From assembly GCF_000379125.1 (NCBI RefSeq), contig NZ_KB900626.1, forward strand, positions 3,296,667 to 3,360,666: a stretch of 64,000 nt of DNA, read 5' to 3'. Shown here one piece after another: positions 17,542 through 26,009 of this stretch. Each line of letters starts with the position of its first letter. Within the stretch, counting starts at the first letter, position 1. This stretch comes from Methylosinus sp. LW4. GTDB lineage: Bacteria > Pseudomonadota > Alphaproteobacteria > Rhizobiales > Beijerinckiaceae. The notes under the pieces were generated by a model. It had not been told where the DNA came from, made no database searches, and worked only from the letters and a program-made list of their open reading frames with translations. Position numbers and translations under genes: made by a program.

Positions 17542-18531
17542 TCATCGGGGCGCGTTCTTTGCAACGCGTCCCGGACAGATTCGGGCGCTGGAGCCGGCGA
17601 GGCGCTGACGATAGAGCCGACGAAAGGCCAGAGTGGCCGCATCCGTCGGCACGGAAGCCTCCTCCCCGCCGAGCGGCGAGAATGGCGGCGTCGAAGATTC
17701 GACGATCGCGCGATCTTCTTCCGCGATTCGGCGGTTGGACCAGAGGAACAGCGCATCGAAGAGAGAGGCGCGCAAGAAGCTGCGGGCGGTGAGCAGGAGA
17801 AGACGCGTCTCCCGCTCGCCAATGGGGATGCACACGGCGAAAATACGAAAGACGCGGCCGCGAAAGTCGAGCGACAGCTCCATGAGATTGGGAAAGACAT
17901 AATCCAGCGTCGTTGGACGTTGGCGTCCAACGACCGAGGCGGTGATCTTGCCGCCATGGTCATGCGGCTCGAAGCTCACATCCATCCGGGCCTGCGGGTC
18001 TTGGTCGAGCGCGCGCGCCATGGCCCCGCCGAATGTGCGCCGATGAACGAAGGCGACATGGGACGAATCGAGCATATTTTCCATCACGCGCGTCCAATGC
18101 GCGCGCCAGACGAAGCTTTGCGCGCAGAGCCGCAGGCCGCGGGTCAGCGAGACGATCGGCGGCGGCGCGTCGGCCGCCTCCCCCGGCGCCGTGCGCAGCC
18201 AGAGGACGCCGTCGATTTCCCGCATAGGGAGCCGCGTCGCGCGAATAGAGTCGCGCTTCGCCTCCGGGTTCCAGGGAATGTGGCGAAGGCTTCCATCCGC
18301 GCCGAAACGCCAGCCATGGAAGGGGCAGCGAATGTCGCCCTGCTCGACACAGCCGAGCGAAAGGGCGACGCCGCGATGCGGACATTGGTCGATCAGCGCC
18401 GCCGGCGCGCCATCGGCGCCGCGGAACGACACGATTTTTTCGCCAGCCACGGTGAGCGGCAGAAGCGCGTTTGCCTTCAGCTCGCGCGCGAGGCCGACGA
18501 TGGTCCAGACATTGGCGAAACCCTCGAACAC
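17542..18531 (-). CDS. Rieske-type non-haem iron oxygenase
   Basis: A 329-residue protein starting at GTG 18531 behind GGGGAG. The N-terminal Rieske domain has CPHRG and CPFHGW, the two Cys-x-His ligand pairs of a [2Fe-2S] cluster. The catalytic domain has ENMLDSSHVAFVH, the Asp/His mononuclear iron site. Overall length and layout fit the vanillate demethylase / pheophorbide a oxygenase-like group. No reductase or ferredoxin gene is adjacent, so its electron donor and substrate are unknown. The last 60 residues are Pro/Gly-rich and not conserved-looking. Confidence 0.88.
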   Translation of the reverse strand: MFEGFANVWTIVGLARELKANALLPLTVAGEKIVSFRGADGAPAALIDQCPHRGVALSLGCVEQGDIRCPFHGWRFGADGSLRHIPWNPEAKRDSIRATRLPMREIDGVLWLRTAPGEAADAPPPIVSLTRGLRLCAQSFVWRAHWTRVMENMLDSSHVAFVHRRTFGGAMARALDQDPQARMDVSFEPHDHGGKITASVVGRQRPTTLDYVFPNLMELSLDFRGRVFRIFAVCIPIGERETRLLLLTARSFLRASLFDALFLWSNRRIAEEDRAIVESSTPPFSPLGGEEASVPTDAATLAFRRLYRQRLAGSSARICPGRVAKNAPR

Positions 18532-18577
18532 GTTCTCCCCGCGAATTCACATCGCCGGCGCGTCCGAGGGCGCCGGA

Positions 18578-19846
18578 TCAGGTATTCATCGAATCGAAGA
18601 AGCTGGCGTTGCCCTTTGGCGTCTCGCGCAGCTTGCCGAGCAGGAACTCGATCGCATCCACCGTGCCCATCGGATTGAGAATGCGGCGCAGCACATACAT
18701 CTTCTTGAGTATGTCGGACGGCACCAGCAGCTCCTCCTTGCGGGTGCCGGAGCGGGTGATGTCGATGGCCGGGAACACGCGCTTGTCGGAGACCTTGCGG
18801 TCGAGAATGATCTCCGAATTGCCCGTGCCCTTGAATTCCTCGAAGATCACCTCGTCCATGCGCGAGCCCGTGTCGATCAGCGCGGTGGCGATGATGGTCA
18901 GCGAGCCGCCCTCCTCGATATTGCGCGCGGCGCCGAAGAAGCGCTTGGGACGCTGCAGAGCGTTGGCGTCCACGCCGCCGGTCAGCACCTTGCCGGAGGA
19001 CGGCACCACAGTGTTATAGGCGCGGCCGAGACGGGTGATCGAATCGAGCAAGATCACCACGTCGCGGCGATGCTCGACCAGGCGTTTGGCCTTCTCGATC
19101 ACCATCTCCGCGACCTGGACGTGACGCACGGCCGGCTCGTCGAAAGTCGAGGAGACGACCTCGCCCTTCACGGAGCGCTGCATGTCGGTCACTTCCTCCG
19201 GGCGCTCGTCGATCAAGAGAACGATCAGATAGCACTCGGGATGATTTGTGGTGATCGACTGCGCGATATTCTGCAGCAGCACGGTCTTGCCGGTGCGCGG
19301 CGGCGCGACGACCAGAGCGCGCTGGCCCTTGCCGATCGGCGCGACGAGATCGATGACGCGGGCGGAAAGATCCTTGCGCGTCGGATCGTCGATCTCGAGC
19401 TTCAAGCGCTCGTCGGGATAGAGCGGCGTCAGATTGTCGAAGGGGACCTTGTGCCGCACCTTCTCCGGGTCTTCGAAATTGATCGAATTGACCTTGAGAA
19501 GCGCGAAATAGCGCTCGCCCTCCTTGGGGCTGCGGATCATGCCCTCGACGGTGTCGCCGGTGCGCAGGCCGAAGCGCCTGATCTGCGAGGGCGACACATA
19601 GATATCGTCCGGTCCGGCGAGATAATTGGCGTCCGGCGAACGCAGGAAGCCGAAGCCGTCCTGCAGCACCTCGACGACGCCTTCGCCGACGATCTCGACG
19701 TCGCGACCGGCGAATTGCTTCAATATTGCGAAGAGCAGTTCCTGGCGCCGCATGAGCGACGCGCCCTCGACCTCATGCTCCTCAGCGAAGGCGAGAAGCT
19801 CGGCGGCCGATTTGGACTTCAGGTCCTGAAGCTTGATTTCCCCCAT
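18578..19846 (-). CDS. rho: Transcription termination factor Rho
   Basis: A 422-residue hexameric RNA helicase. The N-terminal RNA-binding domain ([20 protein letters not shown]), cold-shock-like fold with [22 protein letters not shown], Walker A PPRTGKT and the R-loop/Q-loop segment [12 protein letters not shown] are all present. ATG 19846 was preferred to an in-frame TTG at 19855 because GAGGA lies nine bases before the ATG. It follows hemJ by 234 bases in the same direction, and that leader contains a ten-pair inverted repeat. Confidence 0.98.
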   Translation of the reverse strand: MGEIKLQDLKSKSAAELLAFAEEHEVEGASLMRRQELLFAILKQFAGRDVEIVGEGVVEVLQDGFGFLRSPDANYLAGPDDIYVSPSQIRRFGLRTGDTVEGMIRSPKEGERYFALLKVNSINFEDPEKVRHKVPFDNLTPLYPDERLKLEIDDPTRKDLSARVIDLVAPIGKGQRALVVAPPRTGKTVLLQNIAQSITTNHPECYLIVLLIDERPEEVTDMQRSVKGEVVSSTFDEPAVRHVQVAEMVIEKAKRLVEHRRDVVILLDSITRLGRAYNTVVPSSGKVLTGGVDANALQRPKRFFGAARNIEEGGSLTIIATALIDTGSRMDEVIFEEFKGTGNSEIILDRKVSDKRVFPAIDITRSGTRKEELLVPSDILKKMYVLRRILNPMGTVDAIEFLLGKLRETPKGNASFFDSMNT

Positions 19847-20007
19847 TTGGGACAATCCTCGACGATATTCGGATGAAACTTGGCCTAGGGCGGCGGGGTG
19901 GGGCAGATAAGGAAGCGGGAGACGATGCCCCGGTGAGCCGGTATGGATCCGGCTGTCGTGCGAAACGACGATCTGCCTTTAGGTGAGCAAGTCAGCAATT
20001 AATCCTT

Positions 20008-20038
20008 TTCGGGCGGAAAGGCAAGCCATCCGCCCGAA
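20008..20038. promoter_or_regulatory. Inverted repeat in the rho leader
   Basis: TTCGGGCGGA and its complement (20008-20017, 20029-20038) flank an 11-base loop between hemJ and rho. No T tract follows on the minus strand, so it is not a standard intrinsic terminator. The rest of the 234-base gap shows nothing I can name. Confidence 0.35.
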
Positions 20039-20080
20039 GCTCATGACAATTCCGTGAAAGACGGGGAAAATTCCCTGTCC

Positions 20081-20500
20081 TCAGAACGGCTTGACGATCA
20101 CCAAAATGACGATGCCGATCATCAGCAGCGTCGGGACTTCATTGATGAAGCGGAAGAATTTCGCCGGCCGGTGATTCTCGTCGCGCTCGAAAGCCTTTTG
20201 CGTGACGCCGAAATAGAAGTGGACGCCGGTCAGAAGGACGACCAGCGCCAGTTTGGCGTGCAGCCAGCCGGCTCCATGGAAGGAGCCGAAATAGATCAAC
20301 GCCAGGCCGGCCGCCCAAGAGACGATCATCGCCGGGGCCATGATGTAGAGCGCCAGCCGGCGCTCCATTTTCTTGAACAGCGCCGAGGGCGCGCCCTGCC
20401 CCACTTCCGTATGATAGACGAACAGCCGCGGCAGATAGAGGAGCCCGGCCATCCAGGAGATCACCGCGATCACATGCAGAGCTTTGATCCAGAGATACAT
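20081..20500 (-). CDS. hemJ: Protoporphyrinogen IX oxidase HemJ
   Basis: A 139-residue integral membrane protein with four helices. It has the HemJ signature KALHVIAVISWMAGLLYLPRLFVYH, whose His residues bind haem, and the C-terminal KFFRFINEVPTLLMIGIV helix. HemJ oxidises protoporphyrinogen IX in bacteria that lack HemG or HemY. It begins four bases after the hemE stop, so both haem genes are likely cotranscribed. Confidence 0.95.
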   Translation of the reverse strand: MYLWIKALHVIAVISWMAGLLYLPRLFVYHTEVGQGAPSALFKKMERRLALYIMAPAMIVSWAAGLALIYFGSFHGAGWLHAKLALVVLLTGVHFYFGVTQKAFERDENHRPAKFFRFINEVPTLLMIGIVILVIVKPF

Positions 20501-20504
20501 GGCT

Positions 20505-21542
20505 TTAATTTCCTGTTCCGCGAATACGCTCGATCAATTGCGAGACATGCTCTAACGGGGTCTCCGGCAAAACGCCGTGACCCAGATTGAAAATATGCGG
20601 ACGTCCGGCAAAGCTCCGCAAGATCGAATCGATCTCGCGATCGAGCGCCGGGCCGCCGGCGAGCAAAGCGAGAGGATCGAGATTTCCCTGTAGCGCTGGT
20701 CCAGCCGGGATCTCCTTCACCGCCCAGTCGGGATCGATGGCCGTGTCCAACCCCAGCGCATCGGCGCCGAGCGTCCCGGCGAGGCGGGACAGATGCGTCG
20801 CGCCGCCGCGCGGGAAGGCGATGATCGGCACGCCGGGCCGGGCGGCCTTCACCGCCGCGATGATCTTCCGCAACGGCTCCGCGACCCAGCGCTCGAATTC
20901 GTGAGCCGGCAGCACGCCGGCCCAGCTGTCGAACAGCTGCAAGACCTCGACGCCGGCGTCGATCTGCCGAATGAGATAGGCGGTGGAGGCCTCGACCAGA
21001 ATGTCGATGAGCCGCGCGAAAGCCTCCGGCCGCCGATAGGCGAAGAGACGGGCCGGCGCTTGATCCGGCGTGCCGCGACCAGCAATCATATAGCTCGCCA
21101 CCGTCCAGGGCGCGCCACAAAAGCCGATGAAAGTCACTGACTTCGGCAGCTCGCCCTTCACCCGGTCGATCGTCTCGAAGACGGGCGAGAGCTTGCCGAG
21201 ATCGAAATTCTCGGCGAGCGCCTCAATGTCGCGGTCGCTCTCCAGCGGGATCAGCCGCGGCCCATGCCCAGTCTCGAACCAGACCTTCTGCCCCAGCGCG
21301 TCCGGCACGACCAGAATATCGCTGAACAGGATCGCCGCATCGAAGCCGAAACGCTCGATCGGCTGCATGGTAATCCGCGCCGCTGTCTGCGGATTGTAGC
21401 AAGTGTCGAGAAAGCTGCCGGCTTTGGCGCGCAGCTCCTGATATTCCGGCAGATAACGGCCGGCCTGTCGCATCAGCCAGATTGGCGGCACGGCGCGTGC
21501 TTCTCCGCCCAGAACGGCGAGGAGAGGCTTGAGATCACCCAT
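20505..21542 (-). CDS. hemE: Uroporphyrinogen decarboxylase
   Basis: A 345-residue enzyme, normal length, that decarboxylates uroporphyrinogen III to coproporphyrinogen III. The N-terminal signature PPIWLMRQAGRYLPEY, the FGFDAAILFSDILVVPDALG active-site segment and GFCGAPWTVASYMI are intact. It is the first gene left of the proposed chromosomal origin; hemE borders the origin in Caulobacter and several Rhizobiales. Confidence 0.98.
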   Translation of the reverse strand: MGDLKPLLAVLGGEARAVPPIWLMRQAGRYLPEYQELRAKAGSFLDTCYNPQTAARITMQPIERFGFDAAILFSDILVVPDALGQKVWFETGHGPRLIPLESDRDIEALAENFDLGKLSPVFETIDRVKGELPKSVTFIGFCGAPWTVASYMIAGRGTPDQAPARLFAYRRPEAFARLIDILVEASTAYLIRQIDAGVEVLQLFDSWAGVLPAHEFERWVAEPLRKIIAAVKAARPGVPIIAFPRGGATHLSRLAGTLGADALGLDTAIDPDWAVKEIPAGPALQGNLDPLALLAGGPALDREIDSILRSFAGRPHIFNLGHGVLPETPLEHVSQLIERIRGTGN

Positions 21543-22008
21543 TTCGCTTATTGCTCCGGCAGGATCGGGAATGAAAAGGGACGCTCTGCGCTCCCTCCGG
21601 CTTTGGAGCTAACCCAAAACGACACAAAAAGAAAATTCAATCTTTAAGAGATTTTTTTGATTTTATTGATGGTTCCTTAACGAAGGTTAATTTTCGTCAA
21701 CCTTTTGTCCACACCTTACGTACCGTGACCTATGCTGTATAGCTTTTTGCGCCGCCGCTGTGGACAGATTGGTAAATGAAACATTAACAACGGCTTGCCG
21801 ACATCCGCTCACAAGCTCTGCCGTGGATGGCGGAGAATCTCCCGCTGCAATGGCTTAGCATCCGCTTTTCCACACTCGTTTCGACGCCTGTTGATCGCTG
21901 GGCTTCGTTATGCGCAGCTGTGCACATGTCCGGTCCGCCGGCGCTCACTTTTCCCCATAATGCCCACGATCGCGCTACGGCTGTGGGAATCGATCGGAGG
22001 AGGTTCGA
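21543..22008. other. Candidate chromosomal replication origin (hemE-maf intergenic region)
   Basis: This 466-base gene-free segment separates divergent hemE and maf. An AT-rich stretch covers about 21611-21700. DnaA-box-like 9-mers include TTGTCCACA (21705-21713) and TTTTCCACA (21866-21874), each one mismatch from TTATCCACA, and a weaker reverse one at 21759-21767 (CTGTCCACA). TTAAC-GAAG-GTTAA (21677-21690) is a perfect inverted repeat resembling CtrA half-sites but with six rather than seven bases between the TTAA cores. Genes on both sides point away from it, the expected leading-strand bias. The hemE-side position matches known alphaproteobacterial origins. Confidence 0.65.
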
Positions 22009-22641
22009 CTGTCGCAGGATCGCCCCAGCGCCTTCTGGCGTCTCGCCGAGCCGCTGATTCTCGCCTCCAAGAGCAAAGGCCGACGCATGGCGCTGGAGCA
22101 GACCGGCGCGCCTTTTCTCATTCACCCGGCGGAGATCGACGAGCGCGCCGTGGAAGCCGAGGTCGTCGCCGCCGGCGGCGACGCCGACGCTGTCGCGGCG
22201 CGATTGGCCGACGACAAGGCGAAGCGCGTCTCGCTGGCGCGGCCGGGCGCTCTCGTCCTCGGGGCGGATCAGGTGGCGAGCTGCGAGGGACGCCGCTTCG
22301 GCAAGCCGCCGACCGCCGCCGCCGCCGGCGAGCAGCTGCGCTTCCTCTCCGGGCGGACCCATCGTCTGCATTCGGCGGTCGCGCTCGCCCGCGACGGCGC
22401 CATAATCTTCGAGACCGTGGCCCATGCCGATCTGACGATGCGCGCTTTCTCGGATGATTTTCTCGCCCGCTATCTCGAGCTCGTGGCCGAGGAGGCGACG
22501 ACCAGCGCCGGGGCCTATCAGATAGAAGGTCTCGGCGTTCATCTCTTCGAGCGCATAATCGGCGATCATTGGACCATTATCGGAATGCCGCTGCTGCCGG
22601 TGCTGGAGGCGCTGCGCCGTGAGGGAGCGTTTCTGTCATGA
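22009..22641 (+). CDS. maf: Maf-family nucleotide pyrophosphatase
   Basis: A 210-residue house-cleaning nucleoside triphosphate pyrophosphatase. The family start [18 protein letters not shown] (SxR/K loop) lies upstream of the first ATG (22087), so translation must begin earlier. The frame is closed by a TAA at 21958 and contains no ATG, GTG or TTG before this motif; CTG at 22009 lies five bases after a strong GGAGGAGG and is the best start. The catalytic [27 protein letters not shown] and [12 protein letters not shown] motifs are present. Its stop overlaps coaE by four bases. Confidence 0.9.
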   Translation: MSQDRPSAFWRLAEPLILASKSKGRRMALEQTGAPFLIHPAEIDERAVEAEVVAAGGDADAVAARLADDKAKRVSLARPGALVLGADQVASCEGRRFGKPPTAAAAGEQLRFLSGRTHRLHSAVALARDGAIIFETVAHADLTMRAFSDDFLARYLELVAEEATTSAGAYQIEGLGVHLFERIIGDHWTIIGMPLLPVLEALRREGAFLS

Positions 22642-23258
22642 GCGGCGACGCCCCGCCCCGCCCTCTGGTCATCGGCCTCACCGGCTCGATCGGCATGGGC
22701 AAATCGACGACGGCCGATCTTTTCCGCGCCGAGGGCGTCCCCGTCTATGATTCCGACCGCGCCGTGCATGAGCTCTATCGCGGTCCCGCGGCGGCGCAGA
22801 TCGAGGGGCTGTTTCCGGGCGTCACGGCGGATGGCGTCGTCGATCGCGCCCGCCTCGCCGCCCGCGTGCTCGGCGACGGGGAGGCGCTGCGCCGTCTCGA
22901 GGCGCTGGTGCATCCGCTCGTCGCCATCGGCCGCGACGAATTTCTCGAGAATTGCCGCCGCGCGGGCGAGCCTCTCGTCGTCTTCGACATTCCCCTCCTC
23001 TTCGAGATCGGCGCGCAAAAGGATGTCGACGCCGTCGTCGTCGTCTCCGCCCCGGCGGATATTCAGCGCGCGCGCGTGCTGGCGCGTCCCGGCATGACGG
23101 AGGAAAAATTCGCCGCCATACTGGCCAAGCAGATTCCCGACGCGCAAAAGCACGCCGGCGCCGATTTCGTGGTGCATAGCGAGCGCGGCCTGGATTCCGC
23201 TCGGCAGGAAGTTCGGCTAATCCTCGAGGAGCTGGCGCGACGAAAGCCGTCGCGCTGA
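22638..23258 (+). CDS. coaE: Dephospho-CoA kinase
   Basis: A 206-residue P-loop kinase catalysing the last step of coenzyme A synthesis. Walker A is [13 protein letters not shown]; the [10 protein letters not shown] motif (substrate Asp) and [11 protein letters not shown] follow in the usual order. The start ATG overlaps the maf stop (ATGA). The maf-coaE-dnaQ order is standard next to the origin in Alphaproteobacteria. Confidence 0.97.
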   Translation: MSGDAPPRPLVIGLTGSIGMGKSTTADLFRAEGVPVYDSDRAVHELYRGPAAAQIEGLFPGVTADGVVDRARLAARVLGDGEALRRLEALVHPLVAIGRDEFLENCRRAGEPLVVFDIPLLFEIGAQKDVDAVVVVSAPADIQRARVLARPGMTEEKFAAILAKQIPDAQKHAGADFVVHSERGLDSARQEVRLILEELARRKPSR

Positions 23259-23279
23259 TCCGATCGAGAGAGGCTGCCG

Positions 23280-24020
23280 ATGCGTGAGATCGTCTTCGAC
23301 ACGGAGACGACCGGTCTCGACCCCACCAAGGGCCATCGCATCGTCGAGATCGGCGCGGTGGAGATTTCCAATCTCATCCCGACCGGCCGCACCTTTCATT
23401 TCTATCTCGATCCAGAACGCGACATGCCGGAGGAGGCGTTTCGCGTCCATGGCCTCTCCTCGGCCTTTCTCACGGGCCAAAAGAAATTCCGCGAGATCGC
23501 CGACAGCTTTCTGGAATTCGTCGAGGACGCCAATCTCGTCGCGCATAACGCCGAATTCGACATGCGCTTCGTCAATTTCGAGCTCGGCCTGCTGGGAAAG
23601 GCGGCGATCCCTTTCGATCGCGTCGTCGACACGCTGACCATCGCGCGCCGCCGGCATCCGGGCGCTTCCAATACTCTGGATGCGCTCTGCCAGCGCTATG
23701 GCGTCGATCTCACGCGCCGCGACAAGCATGGCGCTCTGCTCGACGCCGGCCTGCTCGCGGAAGTCTATGCGGAGCTGATGGGCGGCCGCCAAACGGCGCT
23801 CATTCTGCAAGCGGACGCCGCGACTCTGGCGGAGGAGAATGGCGGCGAATTTTTGCGCAACCGCCCGCAAAAGCTGGCGCAGCTGCTCACCGAGGCGGAA
23901 CGCGCCGCGCATGAGGCCTTTATCGCCAAGCTGGGCAAGGAGCCGATGTGGCTGCGCTATCTCGCGCAGCCGGAGACGGCCGAGCCCGCCATCGAGACGC
24001 CGATGGAGAAGCGAGCCTGA
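23280..24020 (+). CDS. dnaQ: DNA polymerase III epsilon subunit (3'-5' exonuclease)
   Basis: A 246-residue proofreading subunit. Exo I is VFDTETTGLDP with the two metal-binding acidic residues, Exo II is AHNAEFDMRFVN, and Exo III is HGALLDAGLLAEVY with the catalytic His and Asp. The C-terminal part after residue 180 is the flexible tail that contacts the polymerase subunit. It follows coaE by 21 bases. An extragenic palindrome lies 29 bases after the stop. Confidence 0.97.
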   Translation: MREIVFDTETTGLDPTKGHRIVEIGAVEISNLIPTGRTFHFYLDPERDMPEEAFRVHGLSSAFLTGQKKFREIADSFLEFVEDANLVAHNAEFDMRFVNFELGLLGKAAIPFDRVVDTLTIARRRHPGASNTLDALCQRYGVDLTRRDKHGALLDAGLLAEVYAELMGGRQTALILQADAATLAEENGGEFLRNRPQKLAQLLTEAERAAHEAFIAKLGKEPMWLRYLAQPETAEPAIETPMEKRA

Positions 24021-24049
24021 CGGCTCGCCTCTGCGATTTCCTACGGTTT

Positions 24050-24121
24050 GTCATTGTGAGCGCAGCGAAGCAATCCAGAGCCGTAGGGGGATTGCTTCGT
24101 CGCTTCGCTTCTCGCAATGAC
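24050..24121. repeat. Extragenic palindromic repeat, GTCATTG type
   Basis: GTCATTGTGAGCGCAGCGAA ... TTCGCTTCTCGCAATGAC form imperfect inverted arms of about 27 bases around a short centre. It fills the gap between convergent dnaQ and secB. Elements of this form are common extragenic palindromes in Rhizobiales and may act as a bidirectional mRNA end. Confidence 0.85.
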
Positions 24122-24134
24122 GACCGGGGGTCGC

Positions 24135-24614
24135 TCAGTTCGCGTTGGCCGGAGCCTGCTGCGCCTGGGCCGCGCGCTGCTGATAGAGCGCGAAAAAGTC
24201 GATCGGATCGATATAGAGGGGCGGGAAGCCGCCATTGCGCGTGGCGTCGGCGACGACCTGGCGCAGGAAGGGGAACAGCAGCCGCGGGCATTCGATCATC
24301 ACGATGGGATGAATCTGCTCGGCCGGAATGTTCAGCAGGCGGAACACGCCGCCGTAATCGACCTCGAGCTTGAACAGCACTTCTTCGCTCTCGGTGGCCG
24401 AGGCTTCCAACGTCACCGAGACCTCGAAATCCTCTTGCGAAATCTGGCGCGCGTTGACATTGACCTGAATGCCGATCTCCGGCGGATTCTGGCGTGGCTG
24501 CAGCGAACGCGGCGCATTGGGATTCTCGAAGGAGAGATCCTTCACATATTGCACGAGCACGTTGAGCGCCGGGGCGCCGGTCGGGCCGGAGCCGTTTCCA
24601 TTCGTATCGGTCAT
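24135..24614 (-). CDS. secB: Protein-export chaperone SecB
   Basis: A 159-residue chaperone that keeps precursors unfolded and hands them to SecA. The family motifs [33 protein letters not shown] and [34 protein letters not shown] (positions roughly 30-135) are intact. An N-terminal Gly/Asn-rich tail and C-terminal Ala/Gln-rich tail are typical of Alphaproteobacteria. It is convergent with dnaQ. Confidence 0.97.
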   Translation of the reverse strand: MTDTNGNGSGPTGAPALNVLVQYVKDLSFENPNAPRSLQPRQNPPEIGIQVNVNARQISQEDFEVSVTLEASATESEEVLFKLEVDYGGVFRLLNIPAEQIHPIVMIECPRLLFPFLRQVVADATRNGGFPPLYIDPIDFFALYQQRAAQAQQAPANAN

Positions 24615-24725
24615 CGTCGAACTCCCTGCCGATTTCGGCTCCCGACAGGCGCGACGGTATGGCGGCGCCTGTCACGGCGCCCGCCTAACACGTCCCCTTG
24701 CCTGCGACAACGGATTTGACGCCGA

Positions 24726-25193
24726 TCAGACAACTTTGGCGGGAGGGGCGCGGCGCGCGCGCACGCGGCGCTTTGGGCCTTCATCGACAATGGCTTTCCA
24801 CTCGCCGGGGGAAAGATCGATGGTCTGCGGACCCTGCCGCTCGGTCTTGCCGCGAATGCGATCGGCGACCTGCGCGCGGATCGACGGCGACTTCAGCGCC
24901 AGGCCGACGAGATCAGAGGCGAAGCCAGGCAGGATCAGCAGCAGCGAGCCGACCGCCTCGAGCCCGCCCTCGAGCAGAGCGACGCCGGATTTCAGCTCCT
25001 CGCGCGGCTGGCCGACGCGGCTGCGCAGATAGACGAACAGCCGCTTGACGTCGGCGAGGCCGAGCAGCGTTGTGCCGACGCCGAGCGCCACGGCCGCTAT
25101 CACGCCGAGAAACTGCACGACGAGCACGAAGGCCAGGATCTCGACGAAGAGCCAGCCTGTCAGCACATAGGCGACGAGTTTCGACTTGTTCAC
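24726..25193 (-). CDS. fxsA: FxsA-family cytoplasmic membrane protein
   Basis: A 155-residue protein. GTG 25193 is taken as start (GGAGGG about ten bases before it); the protein then starts NKSKLVAYVLTGWLFVEILA. Two membrane helices at the N-terminus, a loop with GTTLLGLADVKRLFVYLRS and a second pair with GGLEAVGSLLLILPGFASDLVGL are the FxsA pattern. FxsA is named for suppressing phage F exclusion in E. coli; its everyday role is unknown. The gene is divergent from the Tim44-like gene. Confidence 0.88.
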   Translation of the reverse strand: MNKSKLVAYVLTGWLFVEILAFVLVVQFLGVIAAVALGVGTTLLGLADVKRLFVYLRSRVGQPREELKSGVALLEGGLEAVGSLLLILPGFASDLVGLALKSPSIRAQVADRIRGKTERQGPQTIDLSPGEWKAIVDEGPKRRVRARRAPPAKVV

Positions 25194-25301
25194 CTCGGCG
25201 CGCCCTCCGTTCCCGCCATGAGAAACCCCGGCGAGGGGTTGATTCGTGACATCTGGGACGCGACATGATACCGGACAATCCCTGCGACTGGGAGACGCCC
25301 T

Positions 25302-25997
25302 TTGTCGGGATCCGATTTCGACCCCTCCATCTTGGTCTTCGCCGCGCTCGCGGCTTTCGTCGTTTGGAAATTGTGGTCCGTCCTCGGCGTGCGCGTCGAT
25401 CGCGAAGGCCCGGCCTCCGATCGCGCCGGCCCCGCAAGGCGGATCGGCCCGGCTCCGGCCCCGCAAGCCTCGGCTTTCGCGCCGTCACCCGCCAATGGCG
25501 CGCTGGACGCCGACCGCTGGAAAGGCCTCGCCGAATCCGGCAGCAATGGCTGGCGCGGCCTGGACCAGATCGCCGCCTCCGATCGCGGCTTCTCCGGTCC
25601 CGCCTTCGTCGACGGCGCCAAGAAGGCCTATGAGATGATCGTCGAGGCTTTCGCGCGGGGCGACCGCGACACGCTGCGCAATCTCCTTTCGACCGAGGTG
25701 TTCGACAGCTTCTCTGGCGAGATCGCCGGGCGCGAGCAACGCGGCGAGACGGCCGAGGCGCATGTCGTCTCCATCGATTCCGCAACGGTCGAGGACGCCA
25801 AGGTCGAGCTGCGCAAGGCGCAGATCACCATTCGTTTCGTCGCCAAGCTCCAATCGGTCCGCCGCGACAGCGCCGGCGCCGCGATCGAGGGCGAGTCGGA
25901 TCGGCCGCTCGAGATCGTTGACCTCTGGACTTTCGCGCGCGATGTCGCCTCGCGTGATCCGAATTGGAAGCTCGTGGCGACCGAAACGGTTCACTAG
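25302..25997 (+). CDS. Tim44/TimA-like domain protein
   Basis: A 231-residue protein starting at TTG 25302 behind GGGAG. One N-terminal membrane helix (PSILVFAALAAFVVWKLW) is followed by a Pro/Ala-rich linker and a C-terminal Tim44-like domain, seen in FVDGAKKAYEMIVEAFARGDRDTLRNLLS and LEIVDLWTFARDV...WKLVAT. In alphaproteobacteria this gene sits next to fxsA and secB, as here; TimA is related to the mitochondrial import component Tim44. A role in membrane protein quality or export is inferred. Confidence 0.88.
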   Translation: MSGSDFDPSILVFAALAAFVVWKLWSVLGVRVDREGPASDRAGPARRIGPAPAPQASAFAPSPANGALDADRWKGLAESGSNGWRGLDQIAASDRGFSGPAFVDGAKKAYEMIVEAFARGDRDTLRNLLSTEVFDSFSGEIAGREQRGETAEAHVVSIDSATVEDAKVELRKAQITIRFVAKLQSVRRDSAGAAIEGESDRPLEIVDLWTFARDVASRDPNWKLVATETVH

Positions 25998-26009
25998 GCG
26001 GATTGCGAG

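Noticed and set aside
18191..19876. 561-residue plus-strand open frame opposite rho
   Set aside because: Antisense to rho, no domain or start signal.
21795..22457. 220-residue open frame overlapping the origin and maf
   Set aside because: It is in another frame from maf, Arg-rich, and shows no motif.
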